DNA from: Thiocystis violascens DSM 198
GTDB taxonomy: Bacteria > Pseudomonadota > Gammaproteobacteria > Chromatiales > Chromatiaceae
Assembly: GCF_000227745.2 (NCBI RefSeq)
Contig: NC_018012.1
Span: 4,940,501-5,004,500 of the forward strand
Length of the DNA: 64,000 nt
Reading direction: 5' to 3'
The position numbers were made by a program, and so were the translations under genes. Every line of letters starts with the position of its first letter. The first letter of the stretch is position 1. Shown in pieces: positions 10,287-20,487 of the stretch. The notes under the pieces are model-generated. The model saw only the letters and a list, made by a program, of their open reading frames with translations. It was not told the DNA's origin and made no database searches.

Positions 10287-12117
10287 AAACTGGGACAGAC
10301 CCTGAGGTATCCCTACGAATTCGATCGGGGCGCGACGGTCATCGTGCGTTTTGGCGACCGCATCGAGTCCTGCGAGGCGGCGATTCTCACGCGACGGCTG
10401 GCGCTCGCCGATGCGGTGCGGCTCGGTCACTGGTCGCTGGCTTTGGAACTGACACTCAAGGCGCAGTCAGCTGCGATCCGCTCGCTCAACGATGCCTGGG
10501 GCGTGTTTTCGCGCTCGCGCATCGATCTGTTGCCACATCAACTCTGGGTCTGTCACCGTGCCTTGCAGCACTGGCCGATCCGACTGCTGATCGCCGATGA
10601 CGTGGGGCTGGGCAAGACCATTGAGGCCGGTCTGATCCTCTGGCCGCTGCTGTCGAGCGGTCGGGTTCGGCGTCTGCTGATCCTCACCCCCGCCGCGTTG
10701 GTCGAGCAATGGCAGTACCGGCTGCGGACGCTGTTCGATATTCGCCTGTCGCTGTACCGGTCCGAGGTGGATACGCCCAAGGCCGACTTCTGGAGCACGC
10801 ACCATCAGGTCGTCGCCTCCCTGCCGACACTGCGCGCGGATCGCAAGGGGCGTCATGAGCGCCTGCTGGATGCCCCGCGCTGGGACATGCTGATCGTCGA
10901 CGAGGCGCATCATCTCAATGCCGACGAAGCGACCGGCAAGACGCTGGGCTTCAAATTCGTCGAGCGGCTGGTCGCCGAGGAGCGGGTGGAGTCCTGTCTG
11001 TTCTTTACCGGCACACCGCATCGCGGCAAGCCTTTCGGGTTCTGGTCGCTGATGAGCCTGCCGCGACCCGACGACTTCAGTCTGCACCGCCTGGAACCCG
11101 AGCAACTGCCGCGACTGCGCGAGATACTGATCCGCAATTTCAAGCAGAAGATCGCTTCTAGCTCGGTTGCGGCGATTTGCTCCGCGCTGCGTAAGCGTCT
11201 GGCCAATCTGGAACAACAGGTCGCGACCTTCCGGGAGGAACAGGTTAACTCCGAAGGTTCGGAGGATGACGCCGATGCGGATGTCTTCGCGGCCTTCGAC
11301 CAGTGGACGCGGCAGGCGCGGTTTCAACTCATGGAGGACGAGCTGCCGCACCTTAAAGCACTGCTGGACGCCGCCGGGCCAATCGTGGACGAAAGCAAGA
11401 TGCTGCGCATCGGCGAGCTGATCGATACTCGCTATACCGGACGGTCGGTGCTGCTGTTCACCGAATAAAAGGTGCCCCAGGCACTGATGGTCTCGACTCT
11501 GATGGCGCGGTTTGGCGAGGCGTCGGTTGGCTTCATCAACGGGGATGATCGTCCATCACCGCCGCTGCCCGGAATGCGACGACGGCGTGTTCAGCTTCAA
11601 GACCCCGGATGCCTGGCTCAATGCCCCCGGCATCCGTACCCGCTATGAGGGGCTGATTTTTCACCGCAATCCGCGCGACAACGACGAAGCCAAACGCATC
11701 GTCGGCGTGGGTCATCAGCTTTTCGATCAGGCGCTAGCTCAGGCTGGCGAATGGGAAGGCGCATTGGCGTTGAGCAGGGAGCTTGAGCATCCGCTGGCGA
11801 TCTTTCGCTTCCTCGACGCCCTGACCAGTCAGAGCGGACAGGTGCGTCAGGTGATTGCCGGGGTGACGGTCGGTGACGCCGATGACCTGATGCTGATCCG
11901 CGACGAGGCGGTGCTGGAATTGCTCAACCGGCGCAAGCCCGGACAACAGGCGTCGGAGACTGGCGGCGCAGGCCAGGAGATCGAAGTCGTCGCCCGCTGG
12001 CTGGAACGGGCGCGCGCCTATGCTCAGGCGAATCTCGACACCTTGCAACTGCCGTTTCGGCGTTCAATCGTCACTGATCTGGTGTTGTTATGGCCGGCGA
12101 CAGTGATACGCACTTAA
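10287..12117 (+). pseudogene. remnant of an SNF2-family helicase
   Basis: The first part keeps a good helicase core: LPHQLWVCHRAL, Walker A ADDVGLGKTIEAGL, LLILTPAALVEQW, DEAH box LIVDEAHHLN and motif III FFTGTPHRG. A TAA at 11466-11468 interrupts LLFTE-stop-KVPQALMVSTLM, where relatives usually have Tyr, so it looks like a nonsense mutation. The second helicase lobe breaks off at FINGDD and the sequence continues in another frame as RRCPECDDGVFSFKTPD to a C-terminal region ending at 12117, so most of the second lobe is deleted. No start with a ribosome binding site is seen. Defence helicases of the DrmD type are one possible source, but this is not established. Confidence 0.7.
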
Positions 12118-12133
12118 TAGCGATAAAACGTCT

Positions 12134-12159
12134 GAAGACGCGCGAAACACAGCGTCTTC
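12134..12159. terminator. hairpin upstream of icd
   Basis: GAAGACGC (12134-12141) pairs with GCGTCTTC (12152-12159) across a 10-base loop. No T-run follows directly. It may terminate read-through from the decayed helicase region, or be part of the icd leader. Confidence 0.35.
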
Positions 12160-12238
12160 GGTCTGCGCAACGCTTGGGCTCGGTGGTAGGATGACGTTTT
12201 TGTGGCAATCTTCCAAAAGATCCAAGAGAACAGCACCC

Positions 12239-13495
<1,257 letters not shown>

Positions 13496-13539
13496 GCGGA
13501 GTCTGGCGCGAATCGATTGCCAGGAAGCGGCGGGATGGC

Positions 13540-13568
13540 TTGCACCAAGGCCAATGGCTTTGGTGCAA
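13540..13568. terminator. hairpin downstream of icd
   Basis: A 13-bp stem with one wobble pair, TTGCACCAAGGCC (13540-13552) with GGCTTTGGTGCAA (13556-13568) and an AAT loop, lies 45 bases after the icd stop. No T-tract follows, so it may act as an RNA-stabilising end or a Rho-assisted stop. Confidence 0.5.
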
Positions 13569-13592
13569 ACCCGCTCATGGTAAGTTAAGACA

Positions 13593-13619
13593 ATGTTTTT
13601 AAATGCGCTTTAAAAACAT
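13593..13619. terminator. AT-rich hairpin between convergent icd and cspD
   Basis: ATGTTTTTAAA (13593-13603) pairs perfectly with TTTAAAAACAT (13609-13619) around TGCGC. It abuts the cspD stop codon and carries A/T-runs on both strands, so it could end transcription from either side. Confidence 0.55.
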
Positions 13620-13825
13620 CAACTGACTTGATGGACATTGGCCGCGTGGAGTCCCTTGGGGCCCTGACTCAACTCGAACTCGACCCGTTGTCCCTCGCGC
13701 AACGTCTTGTAACCATCCATGTCGATGGACGAAAAGTGGACGAATACATCTTCGTCGCGTCCTTCGGGTTGCACAAAACCATAGCCTTTGGCGTTATTGA
13801 ACCATTTGACGACACCGGTAATCAT
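13619..13825 (-). CDS. cspD: cold shock domain protein
   Basis: Encodes 68 residues making a single cold shock domain that binds single-stranded nucleic acid. RNP1 (KGYGFVQP) and RNP2 (DVFVHFSS) are both present. The ATG at 13825 is chosen over GTG 13834 because GGGAGGAG lies eight bases upstream of it. It is divergent from clpS-clpA, the arrangement of E. coli cspD, clpS and clpA, which supports cspD over other csp genes. In E. coli CspD is a stationary-phase inhibitor of replication; the role here is inferred from position. Confidence 0.9.
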   Translation of the reverse strand: MITGVVKWFNNAKGYGFVQPEGRDEDVFVHFSSIDMDGYKTLREGQRVEFELSQGPKGLHAANVHQVS

Positions 13826-14109
13826 TTGGCGCACTCCTCCCGGGATGATGGGTCTTTCGTTTGGTGGTCATTATTGTTGTCTGATACCGTACCTTGAATC
13901 CGGCGATCGGCACCACAATTCAGTAGTATAGTGAGTTGATTTCGCTGGTCAAACCGGCTCTTCGTCCGAATCCGTTTTCCGCGGTTTCACAACCGATTGC
14001 CGATCGATGGCGCAAGTGGGCGCACGGACTTTCGCCAATCCCGACTTTCGCCGCGCGAACCGATGGATGCGCATCGCGGACGATCATTTTTTGACTAGAA
14101 TTCGAGATC

Positions 14110-14433
14110 ATGAGTGACGATATACCAGGGGACGAACGCGAATCCGGGCTGACCGTCCAAGAGGCCCGACCCAAATTACGGCGTCCGCCCTTGTTCAAAG
14201 TCCTGTTACTGAACGACGATTACACTCCGATGGAGTTCGTGGTGCTCGTTCTTGAGATTTTTTTCAGTATGAACCGCGACAAGGCGACCCAGGTCATGCT
14301 CCATGTGCATACCCGGGGCGTTGGCGTCTGCGGCGTCTTCACCAAGGAGATCGCCGAGACCAAGGTCGCGCAGGTGAACGATTACGCGCGCAGCAATCAG
14401 CATCCGCTGATGTGTACAATGGAAGAGGCGTAG
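14110..14433 (+). CDS. clpS: ClpS adaptor for the ClpAP protease
   Basis: Encodes 107 residues. ClpS delivers N-end-rule substrates to ClpA. The binding-pocket signature LNDDYTPMEFVV (Asn35, Asp36, Asp37) and His67 in HVHTRGVGVCGVF are in place, and AETKVAQVNDYAR near the end is typical of the ClpA-contact face. The N-terminal 25 residues form the expected loose extension. It lies 68 bases before clpA and is probably co-transcribed with it. Confidence 0.95.
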   Translation: MSDDIPGDERESGLTVQEARPKLRRPPLFKVLLLNDDYTPMEFVVLVLEIFFSMNRDKATQVMLHVHTRGVGVCGVFTKEIAETKVAQVNDYARSNQHPLMCTMEEA

Positions 14434-14501
14434 GCGCTGTTTGAAGACCGCAGTGCGGCACAGTGTTATGGTTTCCTAAACCCCCCGCTTGGAACAGGCC
14501 G

Positions 14502-16763
14502 ATGCTGAGCAAAGAACTCGAATTTACACTGAACCGGGCCTTCAAGGAGGCGCGCGCCAAACACCACGAATACATGACCGTGGAACATATGCTGCTGTCG
14601 CTGCTGGACAATCCGACGGCCGCCAAGGTGCTGCGGGCCTGCGGGCTGGACGCGGATCGTCTACGCCGGGAGATTTCGGCCTTCATCGAAGAGACCACAC
14701 CGCTGATCCCCGCGAAGGAAGAGCGCGATACTCAGCCCACGCTCGGTTTCCAGCGGGTGCTTCAGCGCGCCGTGTTCCATGTCCAGTCCGCCGGCAAGAA
14801 GGAGGTGACCGGGGCCAACGTCCTGGTTGCGCTCTTCAGCGAGCAGGACTCCCAGGCGGTGTATCTGCTCAATCAGCAGGATGTCACCCGGCTCGACGTC
14901 GTCAATTACATCTCCCACGGCATTTCCAAGGTGCCGGGCGAAAATCAGGAAGACGATGCGCCGGGCGAGCCGGACGAGGTGCGCGGGGAAGAGAAGGAAG
15001 GTTCCAGTCCACTCGAAAATTTCGCCTCCAACCTGAACGAGATGGCACGTCAGGGCCGCATCGATCCGCTGATCGGCCGCGGCCCCGAGGTGGAACGCAC
15101 CATTCAGATCCTGTGCCGGCGACGCAAGAACAATCCCTTGTTCGTCGGCGAGGCCGGAGTGGGCAAGACCGCGATTGCCGAGGGTCTGGCCAAGATGATC
15201 GTCGATGGCGAGGTTCCCGAAATTCTGAACAATGCTGTGATCTATGCGCTTGATCTCGGCGCTCTGGTCGCGGGCACCAAATATCGCGGCGACTTCGAAA
15301 AACGCCTGAAAGCGGTGCTCGCGCAACTCAAGCGCCAGCCGCACGCGATTCTCTTCATTGACGAGATCCACACCATCATCGGCGCAGGCTCCGCCTCGGG
15401 CGGGGTGATGGACGCCTCGAATCTCATCAAGCCGGTGCTGGCCTCCGGCGATCTGCGTTGCATCGGCTCGACCACCTATCAGGAATATCGCGGCATCTTC
15501 GAGAAAGACCGGGCGCTCGCGCGGCGCTTTCAGAAGATCGACGTAGACGAGCCTTCGATCGAGGAGACCTTCGAGATTCTCAAGGGGCTCAAATCCCGCT
15601 TCGAGGAGCATCATCAGGTCACCTATACCAATCCGGCCCTGCGCGCCGCCGCCGAACTGTCGAGCCGCTATATCAACGATCGTCATTTGCCCGACAAGGC
15701 GATCGACGTGATCGACGAGGCCGGCGCCCATGTGCAACTGAAAAGCCCGGCCAAGCGAAAAAAACGCATCGACGTGGCGGATGTCGAGGCCATCGTCGCC
15801 AAGATGGCGCGGATTCCGTCCAAGCGCGTCTCGGTGTCCGATACCGAATCGCTCAAGAACCTGGATCGCGATCTCAAGATGGTGGTCTATGGTCAGGATC
15901 CGGCCATCGACGCACTGACCTCGGCGATCCGCATGAATCGCTCGGGGCTGGGCAATGAGGGCAAGCCCATCGGTTCATTCCTCTTCACCGGACCGACGGG
16001 CGTCGGCAAGACCGAGGTCACGCGCCAGTTGGCCCGCATCCTCGGGATGGAACTGCTGCGTTTCGATATGTCCGAGTACATGGAGCGGCACACCGTCTCG
16101 CGTCTGATCGGCGCGCCGCCCGGTTATGTCGGCTTCGATCAGGGCGGGCTGCTGACCGAGCAGATCAACAAGCATCCGCACTCGGTGTTATTGCTCGACG
16201 AGATCGAAAAGGCTCATCCGGATGTGTTCAATCTGCTGCTGCAGGTGATGGATCACGGCACACTGACCGACAACAATGGGCGCAAGGCGGATTTCCGTAG
16301 CGTGGTGCTCGTCATGACCACCAACGCCGGCGCCGAGGAGACCGCGCGCCGCTCGATCGGTTTCACCGAACAGGATCACTCGACCGACGGTTTGGAGGCA
16401 CTCAAGCGCTACTTCTCGCCCGAATTCCGCAACCGGCTCGACGCCGTCGTTCAGTTCGGCTCGCTGGGCGAGGAAACCATCCGCAGCGTGGTCGATAAGT
16501 TCGTCTTCGAGCTGGAACAGCAACTGGAAGAGAAGAAGGTCAGCCTGAGCGTCGATGCCGAGGCCCGTCGCTGGATTGCCGAGAAGGGCTATGATCCCAA
16601 GATGGGCGCGCGTCCCATGGCCCGCGTCATCCAGAACCACATCAAGAAACCGCTTGCCAACGAATTGCTGTTCGGCGAACTGGTGGGTGGCGGTGCGGTC
16701 CGGGTCCGGGTCGAAGACGGTGAGCTGGCCTTCGAAATCAATGGAGAGAGGCAGGTGCTATAA
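14502..16763 (+). CDS. clpA: ATP-dependent Clp protease ATP-binding subunit
   Basis: Encodes 753 residues. ClpA is a hexameric AAA+ unfoldase that feeds proteins to ClpP. The N-terminal double ClpN repeat (about 1-145) is followed by AAA domain 1 with Walker A GEAGVGKTA near residue 216 and Walker B ILFIDEIH, and AAA domain 2 with GPTGVGKTE and VLLLDEIEKAHPDVFN. The long middle domain of ClpB is absent, so this is ClpA. The ATG at 14502 (MLSKELEFTLNRAF) has a GGAACAGG box upstream and is preferred to 14463. Confidence 0.96.
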   Translation: MLSKELEFTLNRAFKEARAKHHEYMTVEHMLLSLLDNPTAAKVLRACGLDADRLRREISAFIEETTPLIPAKEERDTQPTLGFQRVLQRAVFHVQSAGKKEVTGANVLVALFSEQDSQAVYLLNQQDVTRLDVVNYISHGISKVPGENQEDDAPGEPDEVRGEEKEGSSPLENFASNLNEMARQGRIDPLIGRGPEVERTIQILCRRRKNNPLFVGEAGVGKTAIAEGLAKMIVDGEVPEILNNAVIYALDLGALVAGTKYRGDFEKRLKAVLAQLKRQPHAILFIDEIHTIIGAGSASGGVMDASNLIKPVLASGDLRCIGSTTYQEYRGIFEKDRALARRFQKIDVDEPSIEETFEILKGLKSRFEEHHQVTYTNPALRAAAELSSRYINDRHLPDKAIDVIDEAGAHVQLKSPAKRKKRIDVADVEAIVAKMARIPSKRVSVSDTESLKNLDRDLKMVVYGQDPAIDALTSAIRMNRSGLGNEGKPIGSFLFTGPTGVGKTEVTRQLARILGMELLRFDMSEYMERHTVSRLIGAPPGYVGFDQGGLLTEQINKHPHSVLLLDEIEKAHPDVFNLLLQVMDHGTLTDNNGRKADFRSVVLVMTTNAGAEETARRSIGFTEQDHSTDGLEALKRYFSPEFRNRLDAVVQFGSLGEETIRSVVDKFVFELEQQLEEKKVSLSVDAEARRWIAEKGYDPKMGARPMARVIQNHIKKPLANELLFGELVGGGAVRVRVEDGELAFEINGERQVL

Positions 16764-17210
16764 ATCCTGTTCGGCGACCTTGGCGTCGCCGCACATTAGG
16801 GTTGGTGGTTCCAACTCCTCTCGTGTTGTACGTCTCCGTGCGGCGCGATCCAGTCTCCTGGTTCACGCGGCTTTTAACATATTTCCAGTCGGCATCGGCT
16901 TCCTGGTGGCCATTGAGAATGGGCACTGACTCAGCACGTCAGCGCGCTTGACGTATTGGGAACCTCCGTTGTTTCCGCCAGCACGACTGGCAGCGCTTCG
17001 CGTTTCCCCTCCGGCGATTCCATCCGCAGGTGCATATCGAGTTCGCGAACGCGTTCGTCGCGGCGCGTCGTCATGGCGAAATTTTCGACGGATGTCTCAA
17101 CCATGGCGTCGCCGATTTGTCAAAGTATCGACGTCACACGGACAACGCGGCAACGGTATCGAAGCCGCCAAGCGAATTGGAATGAAAAATAATCGCCACT
17201 GGAGACTGTC
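16764..17210. other. 447-base gap after clpA
   Basis: No confident gene. A small hairpin, GGCGAC/GTCGCC, follows clpA near 16774-16791 and may help end its transcript. One short minus-strand reading frame (16931-17104) is listed separately at low confidence. Confidence 0.5.
16931..17104 (-). CDS. possible small protein of unknown function
   Basis: A 57-codon frame beginning MVETSVENFAMTTRRDER and ending NTSSALTC. It has a plausible protein-like composition (charged, Glu/Arg-rich first half) and only a weak GGCGA box upstream. I recognise no family. It may be a real small gene, a relic or chance. Confidence 0.25.
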   Translation of the reverse strand: MVETSVENFAMTTRRDERVRELDMHLRMESPEGKREALPVVLAETTEVPNTSSALTC

Positions 17211-17486
17211 ATGATTGCATTTCCACTCCCGCCCGGACTCTCGCAAGCCGATCTCGCCGACGAGACGACCCTGGTGTTCGATTATGGCGAGTGCGTGGCG
17301 CTGTATAGCAGCGAGCATCGCATGGGAGGCGTGTATCGACTGGAGCCTGGCGTCTGGCAGTTGTGGTTTCCGATCGGGATGGAGGATTTCTCGACGGCCA
17401 TGATGCGCTTTCTGAAAGCCCATGGCGTTTTGGAGCAGCCGGGACGATCAGTCGTCAGTGCCGGGTATTCGATGCGACTCAATTGA
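17211..17486 (+). CDS. small protein of unknown function
   Basis: Encodes 91 residues with a good GGAGA box six bases before the ATG. It contains an aromatic beta-rich middle (YGECVALYSSEH, GGVYRLEPGVWQLWFPIG) and an amphipathic C-terminal helix (MMRFLKAHGVLEQ). There is no signal peptide, membrane helix or metal motif. It is convergent with the glutathione reductase-like gene and followed by a strong hairpin, so it is probably a monocistronic gene. I do not recognise the family. Confidence 0.6.
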   Translation: MIAFPLPPGLSQADLADETTLVFDYGECVALYSSEHRMGGVYRLEPGVWQLWFPIGMEDFSTAMMRFLKAHGVLEQPGRSVVSAGYSMRLN

Positions 17487-17490
17487 TACC

Positions 17491-17517
17491 GGTGGACGGG
17501 CGTCTCGCCCGTCCACC
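17491..17517. terminator. hairpin between convergent genes
   Basis: GGTGGACGGGC (17491-17501) pairs perfectly with GCCCGTCCACC (17507-17517) around TCTC-type loop bases. It lies five bases after the stop of the small protein gene. It lacks a T-run on either strand. Confidence 0.55.
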
Positions 17518-17600
17518 CCATCCCCGGCGTCTCCCTTGTCGCCAGACCGTTTCAGAGTGTAAACACTGTTTTTCAGCCGCGCATGTCGACCGGGCGCGGT

Positions 17601-18977
17601 TTAGAGCGCATCCCCCGGTCGACGCACAGGCACCTTCAGCGTCACCAGTTCCTCCGCGCTGGAGGGGTGAATGGCAACCGTTGCGTCCAGATCCGCCTTG
17701 GTCGCGCCCATCTTCACGGCGACGCCGAACCCTTGCAGCATCTCGTCGACGCCATCGCCGATCAGATGGATGCCGACGACGCGCTCCTCGGGGCCGGCGC
17801 AGACCAGTTTCATCGCCGTCTTTGGCCCATGCGCATTGAGTGCGTAGCGCATGGGCGTGAAGCTGGTCTCATAAATCGTCAGAATATCGCCGAAACGTTC
17901 GCGCGCCTCGGGTTCGGTCAGGCCGACCTTGCCGAGTGGCGGGTGGGTGAAGACGACGGTCGGGACGTTGTCATAGTCGAGCTTGAGTCCCGGTTTGTCG
18001 TTGAACAGGCGCTCGGCCAGGCGGCGGCCGGCGGCGACCGCGACGGGGGTCAGGGGCTCGCGGCCGGTGACGTCGCCGATGGCGTAGACGCCGGGGACAT
18101 TGGTGTTCTGGAAGGCGTCGGTCGGGATGATGCCGTTGGGTTTGCACTCCACACCGGCCGCGTCCAGGTTGAGTTCGCGGGTATTGGGCGCGCGGCCGAC
18201 GGCCCAGATGATCTGGTCGAATCCGGTGAGACGTTCGCCGTTCCGGGCGGCTAGCGTGAGACCTTCCGCATCCTGTTCGAGTCCGGCCACCTCGAATTCG
18301 AGCCGGGTTGTGATGCCGTGCGCGTCCATGTTCTCGCGCAGGGTCGCGCTGATGAGCGGATCGAAGAGCCACAGGAGCCGGTCTTCCAGTGCGACGACCG
18401 TCACTTCGGTGCCGAAGGCGCTCAGTACGCCCGCCAACTCGACGCCGATATAACCGCCGCCGACGATGGCCACGCGCTTGGGCTGGGTCTCAAGTTTGAA
18501 GAATCCATCGGAATCGATGCCGAGTTCCGCCCCCGGCATGCGCGGCACGATGGGCCGGCCACCGGTGGCGATGACGATATGATCGGCGCTGTACTGCTGA
18601 TCGCCGACCGCGATGGTCTGCGCATCGACGAAGCGGGCCTGACCATCGATCCGGGTGATCCCCTCCCGTTCGACGTAGCCGTCCCAGTACTGGTTGATGT
18701 TGGCGACGTAGCGATTGCGTCCGGCGACCAGCGCCGACCAGTCGAGACCTTCCGAGCGAGCGAGCGCGCCGAACTCGGGCGCGCCGGCGACCGCCTCGGC
18801 AAGACTGGCGGCGTACCACATGACCTTCTTCGGAACGCAGCCGGCGTTGACGCAGGTTCCGCCGAGCTTTGCGGACTCGATCAGGGCAACCCGCTGGCCG
18901 AATTGAGCGGCCTTTTCCGCCACCGCCAAGCCGCCGCTGCCACCTCCGATGGCGATCAAGTCGAAATGCTGACTCAT
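17601..18977 (-). CDS. garA: glutathione amide reductase (glutathione reductase family)
   Basis: Encodes 458 residues of the FAD-dependent disulfide reductase family. FAD motif IGGGSGG (10-16), redox pair CVNAGC (Cys42, Cys47) and the C-terminal HPSSAEE catalytic motif are glutathione reductase-like. In the NAD(P) domain after GGGYIG (173-178) the sequence runs VVALEDRLLWLFDP: the two arginines that bind the NADPH 2'-phosphate in E. coli Gor align with Leu and Trp, and acidic Glu198/Asp199 are present, which suggests NADH use. Chromatium glutathione amide reductase is an NADH enzyme encoded beside a Prx-Grx fusion, as here. Start ATG 18977 has GGAG upstream. Ordinary Gor remains possible. Confidence 0.8.
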   Translation of the reverse strand: MSQHFDLIAIGGGSGGLAVAEKAAQFGQRVALIESAKLGGTCVNAGCVPKKVMWYAASLAEAVAGAPEFGALARSEGLDWSALVAGRNRYVANINQYWDGYVEREGITRIDGQARFVDAQTIAVGDQQYSADHIVIATGGRPIVPRMPGAELGIDSDGFFKLETQPKRVAIVGGGYIGVELAGVLSAFGTEVTVVALEDRLLWLFDPLISATLRENMDAHGITTRLEFEVAGLEQDAEGLTLAARNGERLTGFDQIIWAVGRAPNTRELNLDAAGVECKPNGIIPTDAFQNTNVPGVYAIGDVTGREPLTPVAVAAGRRLAERLFNDKPGLKLDYDNVPTVVFTHPPLGKVGLTEPEARERFGDILTIYETSFTPMRYALNAHGPKTAMKLVCAGPEERVVGIHLIGDGVDEMLQGFGVAVKMGATKADLDATVAIHPSSAEELVTLKVPVRRPGDAL

Positions 18978-19053
18978 ACACTCTCTCCTAATTTGAATCC
19001 GTGTCGATGAATGGCGGGCGAGGCATTGCCAGCGGGCGCGCGCGCCTGGGACC

Positions 19054-19165
19054 GCCGGCTTGCAGCCGGCCCTGGGGCGTCCGGTCTCCGACCGGACGAA
19101 AACGCGCTGGCGCGATCCCATTCCGTCGCCGATCCGACCGCCAGCCAGACAGTGAATCGCCGGTC
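19054..19165. repeat. cluster of three short hairpins in the garB-garA spacer
   Basis: Three perfect stems lie in the 266-base spacer: GCCGGCT/AGCCGGC (19054-19070), CGTCCGGTC/GACCGGACG (19078-19098) and GAATCGCCGGTC/GACCGGCGATTC (19154-19180). The second and third share a CCGGTC core. They probably act on the minus-strand transcript as RNA processing or partial termination structures, or are repeat relics. Confidence 0.65.
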
Positions 19166-19243
19166 AGAGACCGGCGATTCCAGTAGCCCCGCCGGGTTGC
19201 CAACCGCGGCAACTCAGCCGACAGGCTTAATGTTTCAGTGGCT

Positions 19244-19984
19244 TCAGATCGTGCGAGTCTTCAGCCAGTCCTCCAGTTTGTCGGAACCGCCGATCAACTG
19301 ACCGTCGATGAAGACCTGCGGCACCGACGTGGCATTGGCAACCGCGCGCAGGCTCTGCTCGGTGTAGTCGCGGTTGAGCAGCAGTTCCTCGTAGGCGATC
19401 CCCGCGCTCTTCAGCGCCTCCTTGGCCTTGGCGCAGAACGGGCAACCGTCGCGGGTCATGACGGTCGCATTCAGCGGCTTGGGCGCGCTCGGCGCCAGAT
19501 ACTCCAGCATGGTATCGGCGTCGGAGACGCCATAGGGGTCGCCTTCGACCTCGGGCTCGATGAACATCTTTTCGATTACGCCATCGCGCACCAGCATGGA
19601 GTAACGCCAGGAACGCTTGCCGAAGCCGATGTCGCTCTTGTCCACCAGCAGGCCCATGCCCTCGCTGAACTCGCCGTTGCCGTCAGGGATGAACATCAGG
19701 TTGTCGGCATTCTGGGTCTTTTGCCATTCGTTCATGACAAAGGTGTCGTTGACCGACATGCAGACGATTTCGTCGACGCCGTGCTGCTTGAAGACCGGCA
19801 TCAGTTGATTGTAGCGCGGCACATGCGAGGACGAGCAGGTGGGCGTGAAGGCGCCTGGCAGGGAGAAAACCGCGACGGTCTTGCCGGCAAAGATGTCGTT
19901 GGTCGTCACATCGACCCACTCGTGACCACTGCGGGTGCGAAAGGTGACCTCGGGGACGCGGCTTCCGGTACGATCCTGCAACAT
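19244..19984 (-). CDS. garB: peroxiredoxin-glutaredoxin hybrid, glutathione amide-dependent peroxidase
   Basis: Encodes 246 residues in two domains. The front is a Prx5-type peroxiredoxin with the peroxidatic Cys50 in PGAFTPTC and no resolving cysteine motif I can assign. The back (from about 170) is a glutaredoxin with the CPFC redox motif (181-184) and the GSH-site signature TSVPQVFIDGQLIGG. Such fusions reduce hydroperoxides with glutathione, or with glutathione amide in Chromatium, and the adjacent reductase recycles the thiol. GGAG lies eight bases before the start. The gene precedes the reductase on the same strand. Confidence 0.92.
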   Translation of the reverse strand: MLQDRTGSRVPEVTFRTRSGHEWVDVTTNDIFAGKTVAVFSLPGAFTPTCSSSHVPRYNQLMPVFKQHGVDEIVCMSVNDTFVMNEWQKTQNADNLMFIPDGNGEFSEGMGLLVDKSDIGFGKRSWRYSMLVRDGVIEKMFIEPEVEGDPYGVSDADTMLEYLAPSAPKPLNATVMTRDGCPFCAKAKEALKSAGIAYEELLLNRDYTEQSLRAVANATSVPQVFIDGQLIGGSDKLEDWLKTRTI

Positions 19985-20380
19985 GTCGATACTCCAATGT
20001 TCGATGAGATGGATTGGTGGAAAAGGTTGGGTTTAAGGCTTGGTTGGCAGGTCGTTGCCGCCAACGAAACGAACGATAAAGCAAGTCTTTTGATATGGAA
20101 AATCGATTATAAAGATCGACGCGATACATTTTGACGATCATTTTGGGCGTCGAGAGCGCACGACGTGGATCGGCGGGGCGCGGTTTCAATCGACTCTAAC
20201 CCGCACTCTGAGTGCGGGCGCGTTCGTGAAGGATCAAGCGATCGTCCGCGAAATCGTTCCCGCCGTCCCATCGCAACGCATCGTTGGCCTCATGACACGC
20301 CCCAAGCCATTCCGGAATCCTCGTCTTTTGGTCCAGTCATGGCGAGAGCGCATGAAAATGCACGTCCATCTGAAAAGCAA

Positions 20381-20394
20381 TTGATCGATATCAA
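20381..20394. promoter_or_regulatory. FNR/Anr-type operator upstream of the sulfur globule gene
   Basis: TTGATCGATATCAA fits the FNR consensus TTGAT-N4-ATCAA exactly. Its centre (20387.5) is 41.5 bases before position 20429, where a start point is expected from the TAATCT box at 20417-20422. That is the class II activator position. This suggests anaerobic activation of the sgp gene. Confidence 0.6.
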
Positions 20395-20416
20395 CGTGAT
20401 CGGCTTTTTCACTGCC

Positions 20417-20422
20417 TAATCT
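20417..20422 (+). promoter_or_regulatory. candidate -10 box for the sulfur globule gene
   Basis: TAATCT, with an expected start point near 20429. No good -35 hexamer is present, as is usual for promoters that depend on a class II activator. The leader would be about 59 bases, with GAGAGGTG just before the ATG. Confidence 0.45.
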
Positions 20423-20487
20423 TTAACTCGCGGTCTGGGCATGCAGGCCCGGGCCGTCTCAAAAACAGCCTTTGAGAGAGGTGAACC

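Larger units (their letters stand above)
19985..20487. other. 503-base divergent regulatory region
   Basis: Separates garB (minus) from the sulfur globule gene (plus) and should hold both promoters. It contains CCCGCACTCTGAGTGCGGG (stem CCCGCACTC/GAGTGCGGG, near 20200-20218), the FNR-type palindrome at 20381 and a GC-rich hairpin, GGGCATGCAGGCCC, in the sgp leader. No reading frame here is convincing. Confidence 0.6.

Noticed and set aside
10287..12117. Active DISARM-type defence locus
   Set aside because: Only a broken SNF2 helicase is present; no methyltransferase, DUF1998 or phospholipase partner is found nearby.
16738..16926. 62-codon frame on the minus strand after clpA
   Set aside because: No ribosome binding site, overlaps the clpA end and has Arg-rich shadow-like composition.
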